Positions 16,012 through 25,196 of a stretch of 64,000 bases of DNA are shown here, in pieces (position 1 is the first letter of the stretch; each line of letters opens with the position of its first letter). Position numbers and translations under genes: made by a program. Below the pieces are notes generated by a model, which saw nothing but the letters and a program-made list of their open reading frames with translations, was not told the origin of the DNA and did no database searches. Origin of the DNA: Pseudazoarcus sp963975885. Lineage in GTDB: Bacteria > Pseudomonadota > Gammaproteobacteria > Burkholderiales > Rhodocyclaceae. The stretch spans positions 62,001-126,000 of the forward strand of contig CAXBIS010000011.1 of the NCBI GenBank assembly GCA_963975885.1, read 5' to 3'.

Positions 16012-16980
16012 CTAGAAATCTCGCTCAACTGCAAAGGCTGACAATTTTAGCAGCGCATCCTTGAAAACGGAAGGGGGCAAGTGCAACAAGGCTCCAGAAG
16101 CGAGTACGGACTCGGAACGCGCGAACGCCCGGGACGCTTCCAGCGCACCAGTGTCGCCGATGATGCTCAGGATGTCTCCGAAGGCGTCACGTTCGCCGTT
16201 CTCGATCGCCGCGCGCACGCGAGCGGTCTGCGCATTCGTTCCGCGCTGCATCGCCAGGATCAGCGGCAACGTCGGCTTGCCTTCGGCCAGGTCGTCTCCA
16301 AGGTGTTTCCCGGTAGCCGCCTCCTCCGAGGAATAGTCGAGCACGTCGTCGATGATCTGGAAGGCCGTGCCCAGATGCATGCCGAAACTCGCCATTTCGC
16401 GCTCGGACGCATCGTCGACTTCGCCCAGGATCGCCCCCAGGCGCGCCGCAGCCTCGAACAGCTTGGCGGTCTTGTAGCGGATCACGCGCAGATAGCCGTC
16501 GAGTTCGACGTCGGCGTTGCGCACGTTGAGCAGTTGCAGGACCTCACCTTCGGCGATCACGTTGGTGGCGTCGGCGAGCACCTGCATGACGCGCATGTCG
16601 CCGACCCCGACCATCATCTGGAAGGCGCGGGAATACAGGAAGTCGCCTACAAGTACCGAGGCGGCGTTGCCGAACACGGCATTGGCAGTGTCGCGGCCGC
16701 GACGCAAGTCCGACTCATCGACGACATCGTCGTGCAGCAGCGTCGCAGTGTGTATGAACTCGACCACGGCCGCGAGCTCGACTTGATCGCGACCGCGATA
16801 ACCACAGGCTGCGGCGCACATCAGCACCAGGGCCGGACGCAGTCGTTTGCCCCCGCTGCCGACGATGTACTCGGCGACCTGGCGCACCAGGACCACATCC
16901 GAATGCAGGCGCTGGCGAATGACATCGTCGACCGCCTGCATGTCGGCGCCGATCGGCGCAAGGAGTTGCTGGATCGTCAA
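16012..16980 (-). CDS. ispB: Octaprenyl diphosphate synthase (polyprenyl synthase)
   Basis: Trans-prenyltransferase making the C40-type side chain of ubiquinone from FPP and IPP. Both Asp-rich motifs are intact: LLHDDVVDESDLRRG and FQIIDDVLDYSS. GSGGKRLRPALV is the IPP-binding start. The TTG at 16980 gives the family start TIQQLLAPIGADM and 322 residues, the usual length. A longer frame to 17064 adds Arg-rich residues without homologous character, and the next ATG (MQAVDDV) would cut conserved sequence. ispB is normally divergent from rplU; here rplU is about 23 kb away. FPP is supplied by ispA at 61.9 kb. Confidence 0.92.
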   Translation of the reverse strand: MTIQQLLAPIGADMQAVDDVIRQRLHSDVVLVRQVAEYIVGSGGKRLRPALVLMCAAACGYRGRDQVELAAVVEFIHTATLLHDDVVDESDLRRGRDTANAVFGNAASVLVGDFLYSRAFQMMVGVGDMRVMQVLADATNVIAEGEVLQLLNVRNADVELDGYLRVIRYKTAKLFEAAARLGAILGEVDDASEREMASFGMHLGTAFQIIDDVLDYSSEEAATGKHLGDDLAEGKPTLPLILAMQRGTNAQTARVRAAIENGERDAFGDILSIIGDTGALEASRAFARSESVLASGALLHLPPSVFKDALLKLSAFAVERDF

Positions 16981-17142
16981 GATGGGGGGCCTGCTGGAAA
17001 AGGCGAGATGGTAGGGGCCGGCTCCGTGACGCGTCAAGAACGCGATCCGCGTCCGGCGTCGCACGGAGAATTTGAATAATCGGTCTTCAAGATTGCCGCA
17101 CTTCGGTCGTTAAGCGGTAGACGAACCACCAAAGCCGCATCC

Positions 17143-17520
17143 ATGCTTCTGCGAACCCGACTGCTCGTCTTACTGTGTGCGCCGCTGCTGGCCAGCTGCG
17201 ACATGCTGTACGACGTGCTCGACATCCCCGACCCCGAGCGGCGCGCAGCGGCGGCCGAGGCCGAGGGCCGAGCCATCGGCGGCGGTTGCCGGCATTCGGG
17301 ACGCGCCCTCGAGGACTGTTACTCGCTCAATCCGCAGGTATCGAAGTCGGCCATCTTCGCCGGCTGGCGCGAGATGAACGACTACATGACGGAGAACAAC
17401 CTGTCCGAGGTCCCGACGCGCATGGATCGCAATAGCGCGCAGGCACCGGCCTCGCGATCCCTGCCGTCAGCGAACGGCGCGGCGGGCTCAGACTCCCCGC
17501 TGCCAATCACGCGCCCCTGA
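17143..17520 (+). CDS. Small lipoprotein of unknown function
   Basis: A 125-residue protein with a lipoprotein signal: MLLRTRLLVLLCAPLLASC, lipid-attached Cys19. The mature part is charged (DIPDPERRAAAAEAEG), has a GGCRHSGRALEDCYSLNP stretch with two Cys that could form a disulfide, and ends in a Ser/Pro-rich tail. The CRHSGRALEDCY and AIFAGWREMNDYMTENN pieces look structured and conserved in style, but I do not recognise the family. It lies divergent from ispB and convergent with the aldo/keto reductase gene. Confidence 0.75.
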   Translation: MLLRTRLLVLLCAPLLASCDMLYDVLDIPDPERRAAAAEAEGRAIGGGCRHSGRALEDCYSLNPQVSKSAIFAGWREMNDYMTENNLSEVPTRMDRNSAQAPASRSLPSANGAAGSDSPLPITRP

Positions 17521-17533
17521 ATCTGACACGGCG

Positions 17534-18571
17534 TCACGGCGCCGGATTGGTGTGGCGAGCGTGGATTTCGTCGATTTCTGCCAGCACATCCAGGTGCAGT
17601 ATCACCTCTCGCGCCGCGAGATTCTCTTCCAGTTGTTCCAGTGTCGTCGCACCGATGACCGTGCTCGTAACGAAGCTCTGCCCGCATACAAACGCCAGCG
17701 CCAGCGTGGCCGGGCTCATGCCGTGTCGACGCGCCAGATCGGCATAGGCTTCGACCGCCGGTCGCACGCCCGGTGTCGCGTAGCGCTTTCCGAACGCAGG
17801 AAAGCGCGTCAACCGGGCACCGGCGGGCGGAACGCCCAGGTACTTGCCGCTCAAATGCCCGAAACCGAGCGGCGAGTATGCGAGCAGGCCGACGTGCTCA
17901 CGATGGCACATCTCCGCAAGCCCGTACTCGAACACGCGCGAGAGCAGGCTATAGACGTTCTGGATCGACACGATGCGCGGCAGACCCAGTGCATCGGCCT
18001 GACGCAGAAACTCCATGACGCCCCAGGGATGCTCGTTGGACAGCCCGATGTAGCGGATGCGCCCCTCCTCGACCAGCCGCGCCAGCACCTCGAGTTGGGC
18101 GCGCACCGGCACGCATTCGCGCTCGGCCGAAGGGTCGTACCGCCATTCGCCGAACATCGGCTGATTCCGCTCCGGCCAGTGAATCTGGTAGAGGTCGATG
18201 TAGTCCGTGCCCAGACGCTCCAGACTGGCTTCGACCGCGGCGCGAAGATTGGCCTCGTCGAGCGCCAGCGGCCCGCCACGGATCCAGTCCATGCCACGCG
18301 CGGGGCCGGCCACCTTGGTCGCGACGACGAGGCGGTCGCGGCGCTGGCGTGCAAGCCAGCGTCCGACGATGCGCTCGGACTCGCCCTGCGTGGCGGCGCG
18401 CGCGGGCACCGGATACATCTCGGCGGTGTCGATGAAGTTGATTCCCGCGTCCAGCGCGCGATCGAGCTGATCGAAGGCCTGCGCGGCGTCGTTCTGTTCT
18501 CCGAAGGTCATCGTTCCGAGACACAGGCTCGAGACTTCCGGCCCACGCTCGCCGAGTCGGCGGTACTCCAT
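17534..18571 (-). CDS. tas: Aldo/keto reductase, Tas type
   Basis: NADP(H)-dependent (alpha/beta)8-barrel oxidoreductase. The 345 residues closely follow E. coli Tas in length and motifs: LGTMTFGEQN, FIDTAEMYPVP, the catalytic Lys in VVATKVAGP, His in DLYQIHWPER, then SIQNVYSLLSR and the cofactor segment VIGATTLEQLEENLA. The Asp-Tyr-Lys-His tetrad is therefore present. The start at 18571 (MEYRRLGERGPEVS) matches the family; the open frame upstream runs across the divergent rlmM leader and is not coding. The physiological substrate is unknown. Confidence 0.93.
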   Translation of the reverse strand: MEYRRLGERGPEVSSLCLGTMTFGEQNDAAQAFDQLDRALDAGINFIDTAEMYPVPARAATQGESERIVGRWLARQRRDRLVVATKVAGPARGMDWIRGGPLALDEANLRAAVEASLERLGTDYIDLYQIHWPERNQPMFGEWRYDPSAERECVPVRAQLEVLARLVEEGRIRYIGLSNEHPWGVMEFLRQADALGLPRIVSIQNVYSLLSRVFEYGLAEMCHREHVGLLAYSPLGFGHLSGKYLGVPPAGARLTRFPAFGKRYATPGVRPAVEAYADLARRHGMSPATLALAFVCGQSFVTSTVIGATTLEQLEENLAAREVILHLDVLAEIDEIHARHTNPAP

Positions 18572-18672
18572 GAATGCACTCCCGTGAACTGGCGTTGGGC
18601 GGATGCGACAGTGGTCCGGGCGCGGCCGGCCACGTATCATCCGCGCACCCGCAAGATGATACAGGCGCTCCG

Positions 18673-19776
18673 ATGACCCGCGAAGACACCCCAACCCCGC
18701 CCGAAGACGCCCACGCCTGGGGTCTGATCGCGCTGTGCCGGGCTGGTTTCGAGCGCGAACTCGCCGGCGAGCTCGACGCCTTCGGTCGCGACTTGGGGCT
18801 GAACGGCTACGTGCGGGCCCACGAGGGCACGGGCTTCGCCGTGTTCGAGGCCGTCGAGGCCATCGATTTCGCCGATCTGGCGCAATACTGCGACTGGCAC
18901 GCACTGGTGTTTGCGCGCACGCTGATGCCATGGTTCGCGCGCGTTGACGATCTGCCTGACGATGACCGCGCCAGCCCCATCGTCGAAGCTGCGCGCGGCG
19001 CGGCGCAACGCTTCTCGACGGTCGCCATCGAGCACCCGGATTCGGACGCCGCGCGACCGCTGTCCGGCTTCTGCCGGCGCTTTGCCGCACCGCTTGCCAA
19101 GAAACTGTCGGCGCGCGGCGCGATGCGTACCAGCCGCAGCAACCTCGCCGCCCTGCACGTGATCTTCACCGACGAGAAGACCGCATGGCTCGCCGCGGCA
19201 CGAGCCGATCGCGAGGCGCCGTGGCCAATGGGCATTGCGCGTCTGCGCATGCCGCGCGAGGCCGGCAGTCGCTCCACGCTCAAGCTCGCGGAAGCGATTC
19301 TCGGGATGCTCACCGAAGAAGAACGCACGGTCGCGATGCGTGCCGGCATGCGCGCCGTTGACCTGGGCGCCGCACCCGGCGGCTGGAGCTGGCAACTGGC
19401 CTGGCGCGGGTTGCACGTCACGGCGGTCGACAACGGACCGATGGCCGAATCGGTGATGGCCACCAGCATGGTCGAACATGTGCGCGCCGACGGCTTCACG
19501 TGGCGCCCCCGGCGCGCGGTGGACTGGCTGGTATGCGACATGGTCGAGCAGCCTTCACGCATCGCGTCGCTGATGGCCGAATGGATCGGCACCGCGCGCG
19601 CAAGGCATGCAATCTTCAACCTCAAGCTTCCGATGAAGCGCCGGCTGGACGCGGTGGCGCAATGTCGAAGCCTGATCGAGAAGCGGCTGGCGAGTGTCGG
19701 CCCCTTCGACCTGCGCATCAAGCACCTGTATCACGACCGCGAGGAAGTCACCGCCTATCTCACGCTGCGCCGCTGA
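18673..19776 (+). CDS. rlmM: 23S rRNA 2'-O-ribose methyltransferase RlmM (C2498)
   Basis: SAM-dependent enzyme that methylates the 2'-OH of C2498 in 23S rRNA. The 367 residues match the YgdE/RlmM size. An N-terminal THUMP-like region (LIALCRAGFERELAGEL) precedes a Rossmann methyltransferase domain with DLGAAPGGWSWQLAWRG, VDNGPM, WLVCDMVEQP and NLKLPMKRR, which supply the K-D-K type catalytic residues of FtsJ-like enzymes. ATG 18673 was chosen over the upstream frame because homology begins around MTRED. It is divergent from tas. Confidence 0.93.
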   Translation: MTREDTPTPPEDAHAWGLIALCRAGFERELAGELDAFGRDLGLNGYVRAHEGTGFAVFEAVEAIDFADLAQYCDWHALVFARTLMPWFARVDDLPDDDRASPIVEAARGAAQRFSTVAIEHPDSDAARPLSGFCRRFAAPLAKKLSARGAMRTSRSNLAALHVIFTDEKTAWLAAARADREAPWPMGIARLRMPREAGSRSTLKLAEAILGMLTEEERTVAMRAGMRAVDLGAAPGGWSWQLAWRGLHVTAVDNGPMAESVMATSMVEHVRADGFTWRPRRAVDWLVCDMVEQPSRIASLMAEWIGTARARHAIFNLKLPMKRRLDAVAQCRSLIEKRLASVGPFDLRIKHLYHDREEVTAYLTLRR

Positions 19777-19824
19777 CGCCAAGCCGGAAGGGCTTGACAG
19801 CAAAAGGAAAGCGCACGTCGCGTG

Positions 19825-19830
19825 TATAAT
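19825..19830 (+). promoter_or_regulatory. Likely -10 box of the rhlE promoter
   Basis: A perfect TATAAT lies about 100 bases upstream of the rhlE ATG, between rlmM and rhlE. No good -35 is found at 16-18 bases; the TTGACA at 19794-19799 is 25 bases away. Transcription would give a leader of roughly 90 bases. Confidence 0.5.
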
Positions 19831-19928
19831 CGCGACTTTGGTTGCACCGGGCGACGCTCGTTTTCCGGTGCCGGGCAACCCGCCCACGCGAACCGGCCCG
19901 AGCGCGGCCGCCAGGAACTGAACCGACC

Positions 19929-21419
19929 ATGAGCTTTGCCGACCTCGGGCTGATTCCCGAGCTTCAACGAGCCGTTTCTGAGACCGGATACACCGAGCCC
20001 ACGCCGATCCAGGAACAAGCGATCCCGGTCGTGCTGAGCGGCCTCGACATGATGGGTGCGGCGCAGACCGGAACCGGCAAGACCGCCGGTTTCACGCTGC
20101 CGCTGATTCAGCGCCTGGCGCGCCATGCCAGCACCTCGACCAGTCCGGCGCGCCACCCGGTGCGCGCGCTGGTGCTCGCGCCCACGCGCGAACTCGCGGT
20201 ACAGGTGCACGAGTCCGTCGAGACCTACGGCAAGTACGTGCCTTTGCGCTCGATCTGCATCTACGGCGGTGTCGACATGCGCGGCCAGATCGAGGCACTG
20301 CGCCGTGGCGTCGAGATCGTCGTCGCCACGCCGGGGCGGCTTCTCGACCACGTTCAACAGAAGACCATCCAGCTTGGCCAGGTCGAAATGCTGGTGCTCG
20401 ACGAAGCCGACCGCATGCTCGACATGGGCTTCATCCCCGACATCCGTCGCATCCTCGACCTGTTGCCGGCGCAACGCCAGAGCCTGCTGTTCTCGGCCAC
20501 CTTCTCGGAAGAGATCAAGAAGCTTGCCGACCGCATGCTCAAGAACCCGACCCTGGTCGAGGTCGCGCGCCGCAACATGGTCTCGGAAACCATCGAACAC
20601 CGCGTGCATCCGGTCTCGGCCGGGCTCAAGCGCAACCTGCTCGCCCACCTGCTGCGCCATGAACCGGACGCGCAGGCGCTGATCTTCGTCGACACCAAGC
20701 TGCTGTGCGGGCGCCTCGCGCACTATCTGACGCGGCAGGGCATCTCGGCCGACGCGATCCACGGCGACAAGAGCCAGGGCCAGCGCACCGACACGCTCGA
20801 GGCCTTCAAGTCCGGTCGCCTGCGCGTGCTCGTCGCCACCGACGTGGCCGCACGCGGACTCGACGTCTACGACCTGCCTCTGGTGATCAACTTCGAACTT
20901 CCGCACACGGCAGAAGACTACGTGCACCGCATCGGCCGCACAGGCCGTGCCGGGCGTAGCGGCAACGCGATCTCGCTGGTGTGCGCCGAAGAGAAGGGGC
21001 GGCTGGCGGAGATTCAGAAACTGATCGGGCTCGACATCCCGCAGGAGGCCGTTCCCGGCTTCGACCCCGAGCCCGACTACGACGAGGTCGGCACCCATCG
21101 GCGCAAGCACCGCGAAGCTGCCCGCCCGGAGCCCGCCCCGGCCGTCAAGGCCGCACCCGCGCCGTCGATACCGACGGCAACACCAACGGCGCAGACAGCA
21201 ACACCGGCGGCGCAGACCTCACCCCGACGCGGCAGCGACGCACGCCCGGCACGTCCGCGCCGGGACAAGCGGGTAGCCGCCGACGGCTTCGACTTCAGCA
21301 AGCCTTACGCCCCGGCATCCGAAGACAGTGCCTCACCGACCGTCGACAGCGACCGTTCAAGCGGTCGCCGCGACAAACGCCCGGTGGCGGTCCTGCTGGG
21401 CGGCCTGGGGCGCAAATAG
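19929..21419 (+). CDS. rhlE: DEAD-box ATP-dependent RNA helicase RhlE
   Basis: RNA-unwinding ATPase linked to ribosome assembly and RNA turnover. The 496 residues carry all motifs in order: Q motif (FADLGL..GYTEPTPIQEQAIP), motif I AQTGTGKT, Ia PTRELAVQV, DEAD box VLDEADRMLDMGF, SAT (LFSATF), then HGDKSQGQRT, ATDVAARGLD and HRIGRTGRAGR. A low-complexity Ala/Pro/Thr/Arg tail (about 390-496) follows, as in other RhlE proteins. The ATG at 19929 follows MSFADLG homologues. RhlE over RhlB/SrmB is chosen from overall motif wording and basic tail. Confidence 0.92.
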   Translation: MSFADLGLIPELQRAVSETGYTEPTPIQEQAIPVVLSGLDMMGAAQTGTGKTAGFTLPLIQRLARHASTSTSPARHPVRALVLAPTRELAVQVHESVETYGKYVPLRSICIYGGVDMRGQIEALRRGVEIVVATPGRLLDHVQQKTIQLGQVEMLVLDEADRMLDMGFIPDIRRILDLLPAQRQSLLFSATFSEEIKKLADRMLKNPTLVEVARRNMVSETIEHRVHPVSAGLKRNLLAHLLRHEPDAQALIFVDTKLLCGRLAHYLTRQGISADAIHGDKSQGQRTDTLEAFKSGRLRVLVATDVAARGLDVYDLPLVINFELPHTAEDYVHRIGRTGRAGRSGNAISLVCAEEKGRLAEIQKLIGLDIPQEAVPGFDPEPDYDEVGTHRRKHREAARPEPAPAVKAAPAPSIPTATPTAQTATPAAQTSPRRGSDARPARPRRDKRVAADGFDFSKPYAPASEDSASPTVDSDRSSGRRDKRPVAVLLGGLGRK

Positions 21420-21492
21420 ACACCGCTTTTTGTGCCTTTTCGGGCGAAGGCCCGCTGTAGGCGGGGGTATTCTGGTTACCTTGCGCGGCTGC

Positions 21493-23040
21493 ATGCCGCA
21501 ACCGGAGCTACGGCCAGAAATCATGCCACCGATTCCGCCCAAGCCGGCCAGACCGCCGCACGAACCTTTCGTCGCAGACTTCTCGGAAGGTCTGGAGACC
21601 GGCCTCTACCTCGCCCTGCTGGAACTGATCGACGAAGGTCTGATCATCACCGGCGACGAGGTCATGATCGACGCCAACAGCGCCGCCTGCCGGCTGCTCG
21701 AGCGCGACTATCGCCAGATCGTCGGCCACCCGCTGTCCGAACTGTTCCCGAGTGAACGAGCCTTTCTGGCAGCACGCGAGCGCCTGCTCATCCAGGGCGA
21801 GATGCGCGGCAGCATCCAGGTCGTGCTGCCCGGCGGGCGACGACGCGATCTGCGCTTCATCGCCGCCGCGCGACTGCGTCCCGGCATGCACGCACTGATC
21901 CTCAGTCCGGACATCGTCGCCGAAGCCTATGGCAGCGGACTCGCCCCGGCCGAGGATCGCGTCTGGCCCAAGCTGGCCGCCGCACTCGATCAACCGATCA
22001 TCGTGCTCGACGACAACGGCCGCGTGCAGGCACTCAACGCGCCCGCAACAAGACTGCCCGGAATCGACGGGCTGGATCTGCGCGGCGAGATGCTCGAAGG
22101 CACCGTCCCGATCGAGTGGCCGGCACCGCACGAGCCGCCGGTCGCGCGCGTCGCGGGCGTGCGCGCACGCATCCTGCCCGGCCCCCGCGGCGGATGGCGC
22201 ATCCTGCTGCTACAGGGCACCGAGGCGGAACAAGCCCAGCCCACGCCGGTCGAGCAGAGCCCGCGCCGGGCGCGTCCTGCGCATCCGCCGGGCAACGGCA
22301 TCCGGTTGGCACTGGAGCATGGTCAGTTCTCGCTGTCCCTGAGCCCGGTGGTCGACGCACGGGACGCAAGCACCTTCGGGGCCTCCGCCGAATTGATCTG
22401 GGATCACCCCGGGCGCGGGCTGCTCGGCCCACGCGAGTACCACGAGGAAGCCATTGCAGCCGGGCTCGCCGGGGAACTGGACGGCCACCTGATCCAGTGC
22501 GCGCTCGAGGCTGCGGCCCAGTGGCCGCAGCAACGCAGCGAACGCTGCACGATCGCGATCCGGCCGACCGCCGCCGACGACGAGGCCTGCGCACGGCTGA
22601 TCGAAGCCTCGCTCGCGGCCAGCGGCGTCGCACCGGCACGCATCGATCTGGCGTTGAACGCGAAAACCCTTGCCCGTGCAGACATGACCGTCGCGACACT
22701 GCGACGGCTGGGCGTCGGACTCGCGCTCGACCAGGCCGGTGCCGACGACCTACCGCTGGACGCGCTCGCACGCGGCGGGTTCCGGGCCTTGCGCGTGCCT
22801 GGCGAACTGGTCGAGCGGCTGGGCCATGACGAACACGCCGAAGGCGTCATCGAACTGCTCGTCAGTCTGGCAGCGAGCCTGCGCGTCGAACTGGTCGCCT
22901 GTGGCGTGTCCAGTGCGGCGCACCGCGACTTCCTTGCCGCGATCGGTTGCCCGCTTCAGCAAGGCCCGCTCTTCGGGCCACCACTGACCGCTGGGGGCTT
23001 CGCCGCCCGGTTGCGTGCGCAAGCCGGCCAGCCGCGCTGA
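21493..23040 (+). CDS. PAS protein with a degenerate EAL domain
   Basis: Probable signalling protein of about 515 residues. An N-terminal PAS-like domain (about 38-140: IDEGLIITGDEVMIDANSAA, IVGHPLSELFP) is followed by a second sensor-like region and a C-terminal EAL-fold domain (about 272-510). Catalytic motifs are missing. The EAL triplet region reads SAELIWDHPGRG where active enzymes have EALLRW; the usual NLS segment reads IAIRP; the DDFG loop reads LDQAGADD. c-di-GMP hydrolysis is therefore unlikely and a binding or adaptor role is more plausible. The start could be 21493 or 21523 (better spaced ggag). It follows rhlE by about 70 bases. Confidence 0.8.
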   Translation: MPQPELRPEIMPPIPPKPARPPHEPFVADFSEGLETGLYLALLELIDEGLIITGDEVMIDANSAACRLLERDYRQIVGHPLSELFPSERAFLAARERLLIQGEMRGSIQVVLPGGRRRDLRFIAAARLRPGMHALILSPDIVAEAYGSGLAPAEDRVWPKLAAALDQPIIVLDDNGRVQALNAPATRLPGIDGLDLRGEMLEGTVPIEWPAPHEPPVARVAGVRARILPGPRGGWRILLLQGTEAEQAQPTPVEQSPRRARPAHPPGNGIRLALEHGQFSLSLSPVVDARDASTFGASAELIWDHPGRGLLGPREYHEEAIAAGLAGELDGHLIQCALEAAAQWPQQRSERCTIAIRPTAADDEACARLIEASLAASGVAPARIDLALNAKTLARADMTVATLRRLGVGLALDQAGADDLPLDALARGGFRALRVPGELVERLGHDEHAEGVIELLVSLAASLRVELVACGVSSAAHRDFLAAIGCPLQQGPLFGPPLTAGGFAARLRAQAGQPR

Positions 23041-23055
23041 ACGCCAATCGCGGCG

Positions 23056-23373
23056 TCAGTACTCGAGCAGCGTCCGACAATTCTCGTCGCGACCGGTCTG
23101 ACGGCTGAACTCAGCCAGACGCTGATCGACGAATTCATCGGGGATGCGCTTGTCCGCGCAGTATTCGCGCAACAGCATGGCCTGCGTCGAATGCTGCAGA
23201 TCACGCACGGTTTCCGCCACGGCCGGCATTGGATATCGGTAGGGCTTGCCGTCGGCCTCACGCGCATCGATCACCTCGCCTCCGGCGGGTGCAGGTGCGT
23301 CGGCATCGCCCTGCTGCGCACCCACAGGACCAGAAAGCAGCAAGGCGGCGAGGAGGGAGAGAACGACACGCAT
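23056..23373 (-). CDS. Small exported protein of unknown function
   Basis: A 105-residue protein with a clear signal peptide (MRVVLSLLAALLLSGPVGAQ). The mature part has an Asp/Ala/Pro linker and a helical C-terminal half with two Cys (REYCADKRIP, RDENCRTLLEY) likely to be disulfide-bonded in the periplasm. ATG 23373 has an upstream ggag, and the signal peptide begins there; the longer upstream frame overlaps the pntB terminator. I do not recognise the family. It is convergent with the PAS-EAL gene. Confidence 0.72.
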   Translation of the reverse strand: MRVVLSLLAALLLSGPVGAQQGDADAPAPAGGEVIDAREADGKPYRYPMPAVAETVRDLQHSTQAMLLREYCADKRIPDEFVDQRLAEFSRQTGRDENCRTLLEY

Positions 23374-23438
23374 GAACCGCTCCGGGACACGAACGATAGG
23401 GTCCTTGTATACCGTGACGCGCCGCCGGACAAGCGCAG

Positions 23439-23466
23439 AAAAAAGGCGCGCCCTGCAGGCGCGCCC
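23439..23466 (-). terminator. Terminator of the pnt operon
   Basis: On the minus strand, ggcgcgcc (23458-23465) and ggcgcgcc (23445-23452) pair around a five-base loop, followed by a run of six T. It lies about 30 bases after the pntB stop. Confidence 0.8.
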
Positions 23467-23496
23467 TTTCGCAATGCTCACGACCACGGACTGGCG

Positions 23497-24870
23497 TCAG
23501 CCATCGAAGGCCTTGATCTGCGCGATGATCTCGCCCACCGCGTCCTGCGCGCTGCCGTAGAGCATGCTGCAGTTCTCCTTGAAGAACAGCGCGTTCTCGA
23601 TGCCCGAGTAACCTGCGCCGCGGCCGCGCTTGATCACGATCGCGTCGTTGGCCATGTCGGCGTTGAGGATGGGCATGCCGTAAATCGGGCTGGATTTGTC
23701 GGTACGCGCCACCGGATTGACCACGTCGTTGGCGCCGATCACCAGCGCGACATCCGCCTGCGAGAACTCGTTGTTGATCTCTTCCAGGTCGAAGATGCGG
23801 TCGTAGGGCACACCGGCCTCGGCCAGCAGCACGTTCATGTGGCCCGGCATGCGTCCGGCCACTGGATGGATCGCGAACTTGACCTCGACACCGGCTTCCT
23901 CGAGCAGTTGGGCCATCTCCCATACCTTGTGCTGGGCGCCGGCCACCGCCATGCCGTAGCCCGGCACGATGATGACCTTGCCACCGAAGCGCATCAGGGA
24001 CGCGGCATCCATCGCCGAGGTCTCACGCATCGTGCCCTGGCTCTCGCCCGAGCCCTCGACCGCGGCACCGGTCAGTGGCGTGAAGATGATGTTGCGGATC
24101 GGGCGGTTCATCGCCTTGGCCATGAGCTGTGTGAGCAGCATGCCCGAAGCGCCCACCACGATGCCGGCGACGATCAGCATCGGCACGCCCAGCACGAAGC
24201 CCTTGAAGCCGACTGCAAGACCGGTGAAGGCGTTGAGCAGCGAGATCACCACTGGCATGTCGGCACCACCGATCGGCAGCACCAGCACCACGCCTAGCGC
24301 CAGCGCCAGCACGAAGAACAGGAAAATGCCGAAACCCGAGGGGTCGTCGGAATAGCCGATGGTCAGGCCCAGACCGAAGGTGATCAGCGTCAGGAAGAAA
24401 TTGATGCTGTTCTGCTGCGGCAGACGGATGGCCTTGTTCATCAGGCCCTGAAGCTTCGCGAACGCCACGCACGAGCCCGAGAAGGCCACCGAGCCGATGA
24501 TCGCGCCGAGCACCATCAGCGTGGAGACCATAGCCGAGTGATCGACCCCACGCACCAGCTCGATCGCCGCGATGCCGGCCGCGGCACCGCCGCCCATGCC
24601 GTTGTAGATGGCGACCATCTGCGGCATGTCGGTCATCTTGACCGTCTTGCCCGACCACCAGGCCACGCCACCGCCGAGCACGATGGCCAGTACCATCAGG
24701 CCGATGTTGTGCAGGTCGGAAACGAAGAAGGTGACCACCGTGGCGGCGATCATCGCGAAACCGGCCCATACGATGCCGCGACGCGCGGTGACCGGCGAGC
24801 TCATCGCCTTCAGGCCGAAGATGAACACGATCGTGACGACGAAATACGCCATGCTGACAAACCAGTTCAT
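23497..24870 (-). CDS. pntB: NAD(P) transhydrogenase subunit beta
   Basis: Membrane subunit with the NADP(H)-binding domain of proton-translocating transhydrogenase, which drives hydride transfer from NADH to NADP+. The 457 residues show about nine N-terminal membrane segments and a C-terminal dIII domain with the NADP fingerprint PGYGMAVAGAQH, then HPVAGRMPGHMNVLLAEA and VIGANDVVNP, and KRGRGAGYSGIENALFF. Length and motifs are complete. The start overlaps the pntAB stop by four bases. Third gene of pntAA-pntAB-pntB. Confidence 0.96.
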   Translation of the reverse strand: MNWFVSMAYFVVTIVFIFGLKAMSSPVTARRGIVWAGFAMIAATVVTFFVSDLHNIGLMVLAIVLGGGVAWWSGKTVKMTDMPQMVAIYNGMGGGAAAGIAAIELVRGVDHSAMVSTLMVLGAIIGSVAFSGSCVAFAKLQGLMNKAIRLPQQNSINFFLTLITFGLGLTIGYSDDPSGFGIFLFFVLALALGVVLVLPIGGADMPVVISLLNAFTGLAVGFKGFVLGVPMLIVAGIVVGASGMLLTQLMAKAMNRPIRNIIFTPLTGAAVEGSGESQGTMRETSAMDAASLMRFGGKVIIVPGYGMAVAGAQHKVWEMAQLLEEAGVEVKFAIHPVAGRMPGHMNVLLAEAGVPYDRIFDLEEINNEFSQADVALVIGANDVVNPVARTDKSSPIYGMPILNADMANDAIVIKRGRGAGYSGIENALFFKENCSMLYGSAQDAVGEIIAQIKAFDG

Positions 24871-25181
24871 TTGGCGCCCCCTTCGTTCTTCTTGTTCTTG
24901 CCGCCGGACTTGAACATGCCGAGCATGCGTTCAGTGACGATGTAGCCGCCAGCCGCGTTGGCCGCACCCAGGAACACCGCGACGAAGCCGATCAGCAGTT
25001 GCAGCGGATCATTCGGGTCGGCGTGGCCGAGCGCGATCATCGCGCCCACCAGCACCACACCGTGCACGAAGTTCGAGCCGGACATCAGCGGGGTGTGCAG
25101 AATCACCGGCACGCGGGAGATCACCTCGTAGCCGGTGAAGGCCGCGAGCATGAAGATGTATAGAGCGGTAAAGCCTTCCAT
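24867..25181 (-). CDS. pntAB: NAD(P) transhydrogenase subunit alpha part 2 (membrane)
   Basis: A 104-residue membrane subunit with three to four hydrophobic helices (FTALYIFMLAAFTGYEVISRVP, then NFVHGVVLVGAMIALG and LLIGFVAVFLGAANAAGGYIV). It corresponds to the C-terminal membrane part of the fused E. coli PntA. The split alpha subunit is typical of many alpha- and betaproteobacteria. The tail is Lys/Asn-rich and cytoplasmic. Translationally coupled to pntB through an ATGA overlap; pntAA ends 15 bases upstream. Confidence 0.95.
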   Translation of the reverse strand: MEGFTALYIFMLAAFTGYEVISRVPVILHTPLMSGSNFVHGVVLVGAMIALGHADPNDPLQLLIGFVAVFLGAANAAGGYIVTERMLGMFKSGGKNKKNEGGAK

Positions 25182-25196
25182 TGCGTCAGCTCTCCT

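Noticed and set aside
19794..19830. TTGACA paired with TATAAT as the rhlE promoter
   Set aside because: The spacing is 25 bases, too long for a sigma-70 promoter. Only the -10 box was kept.
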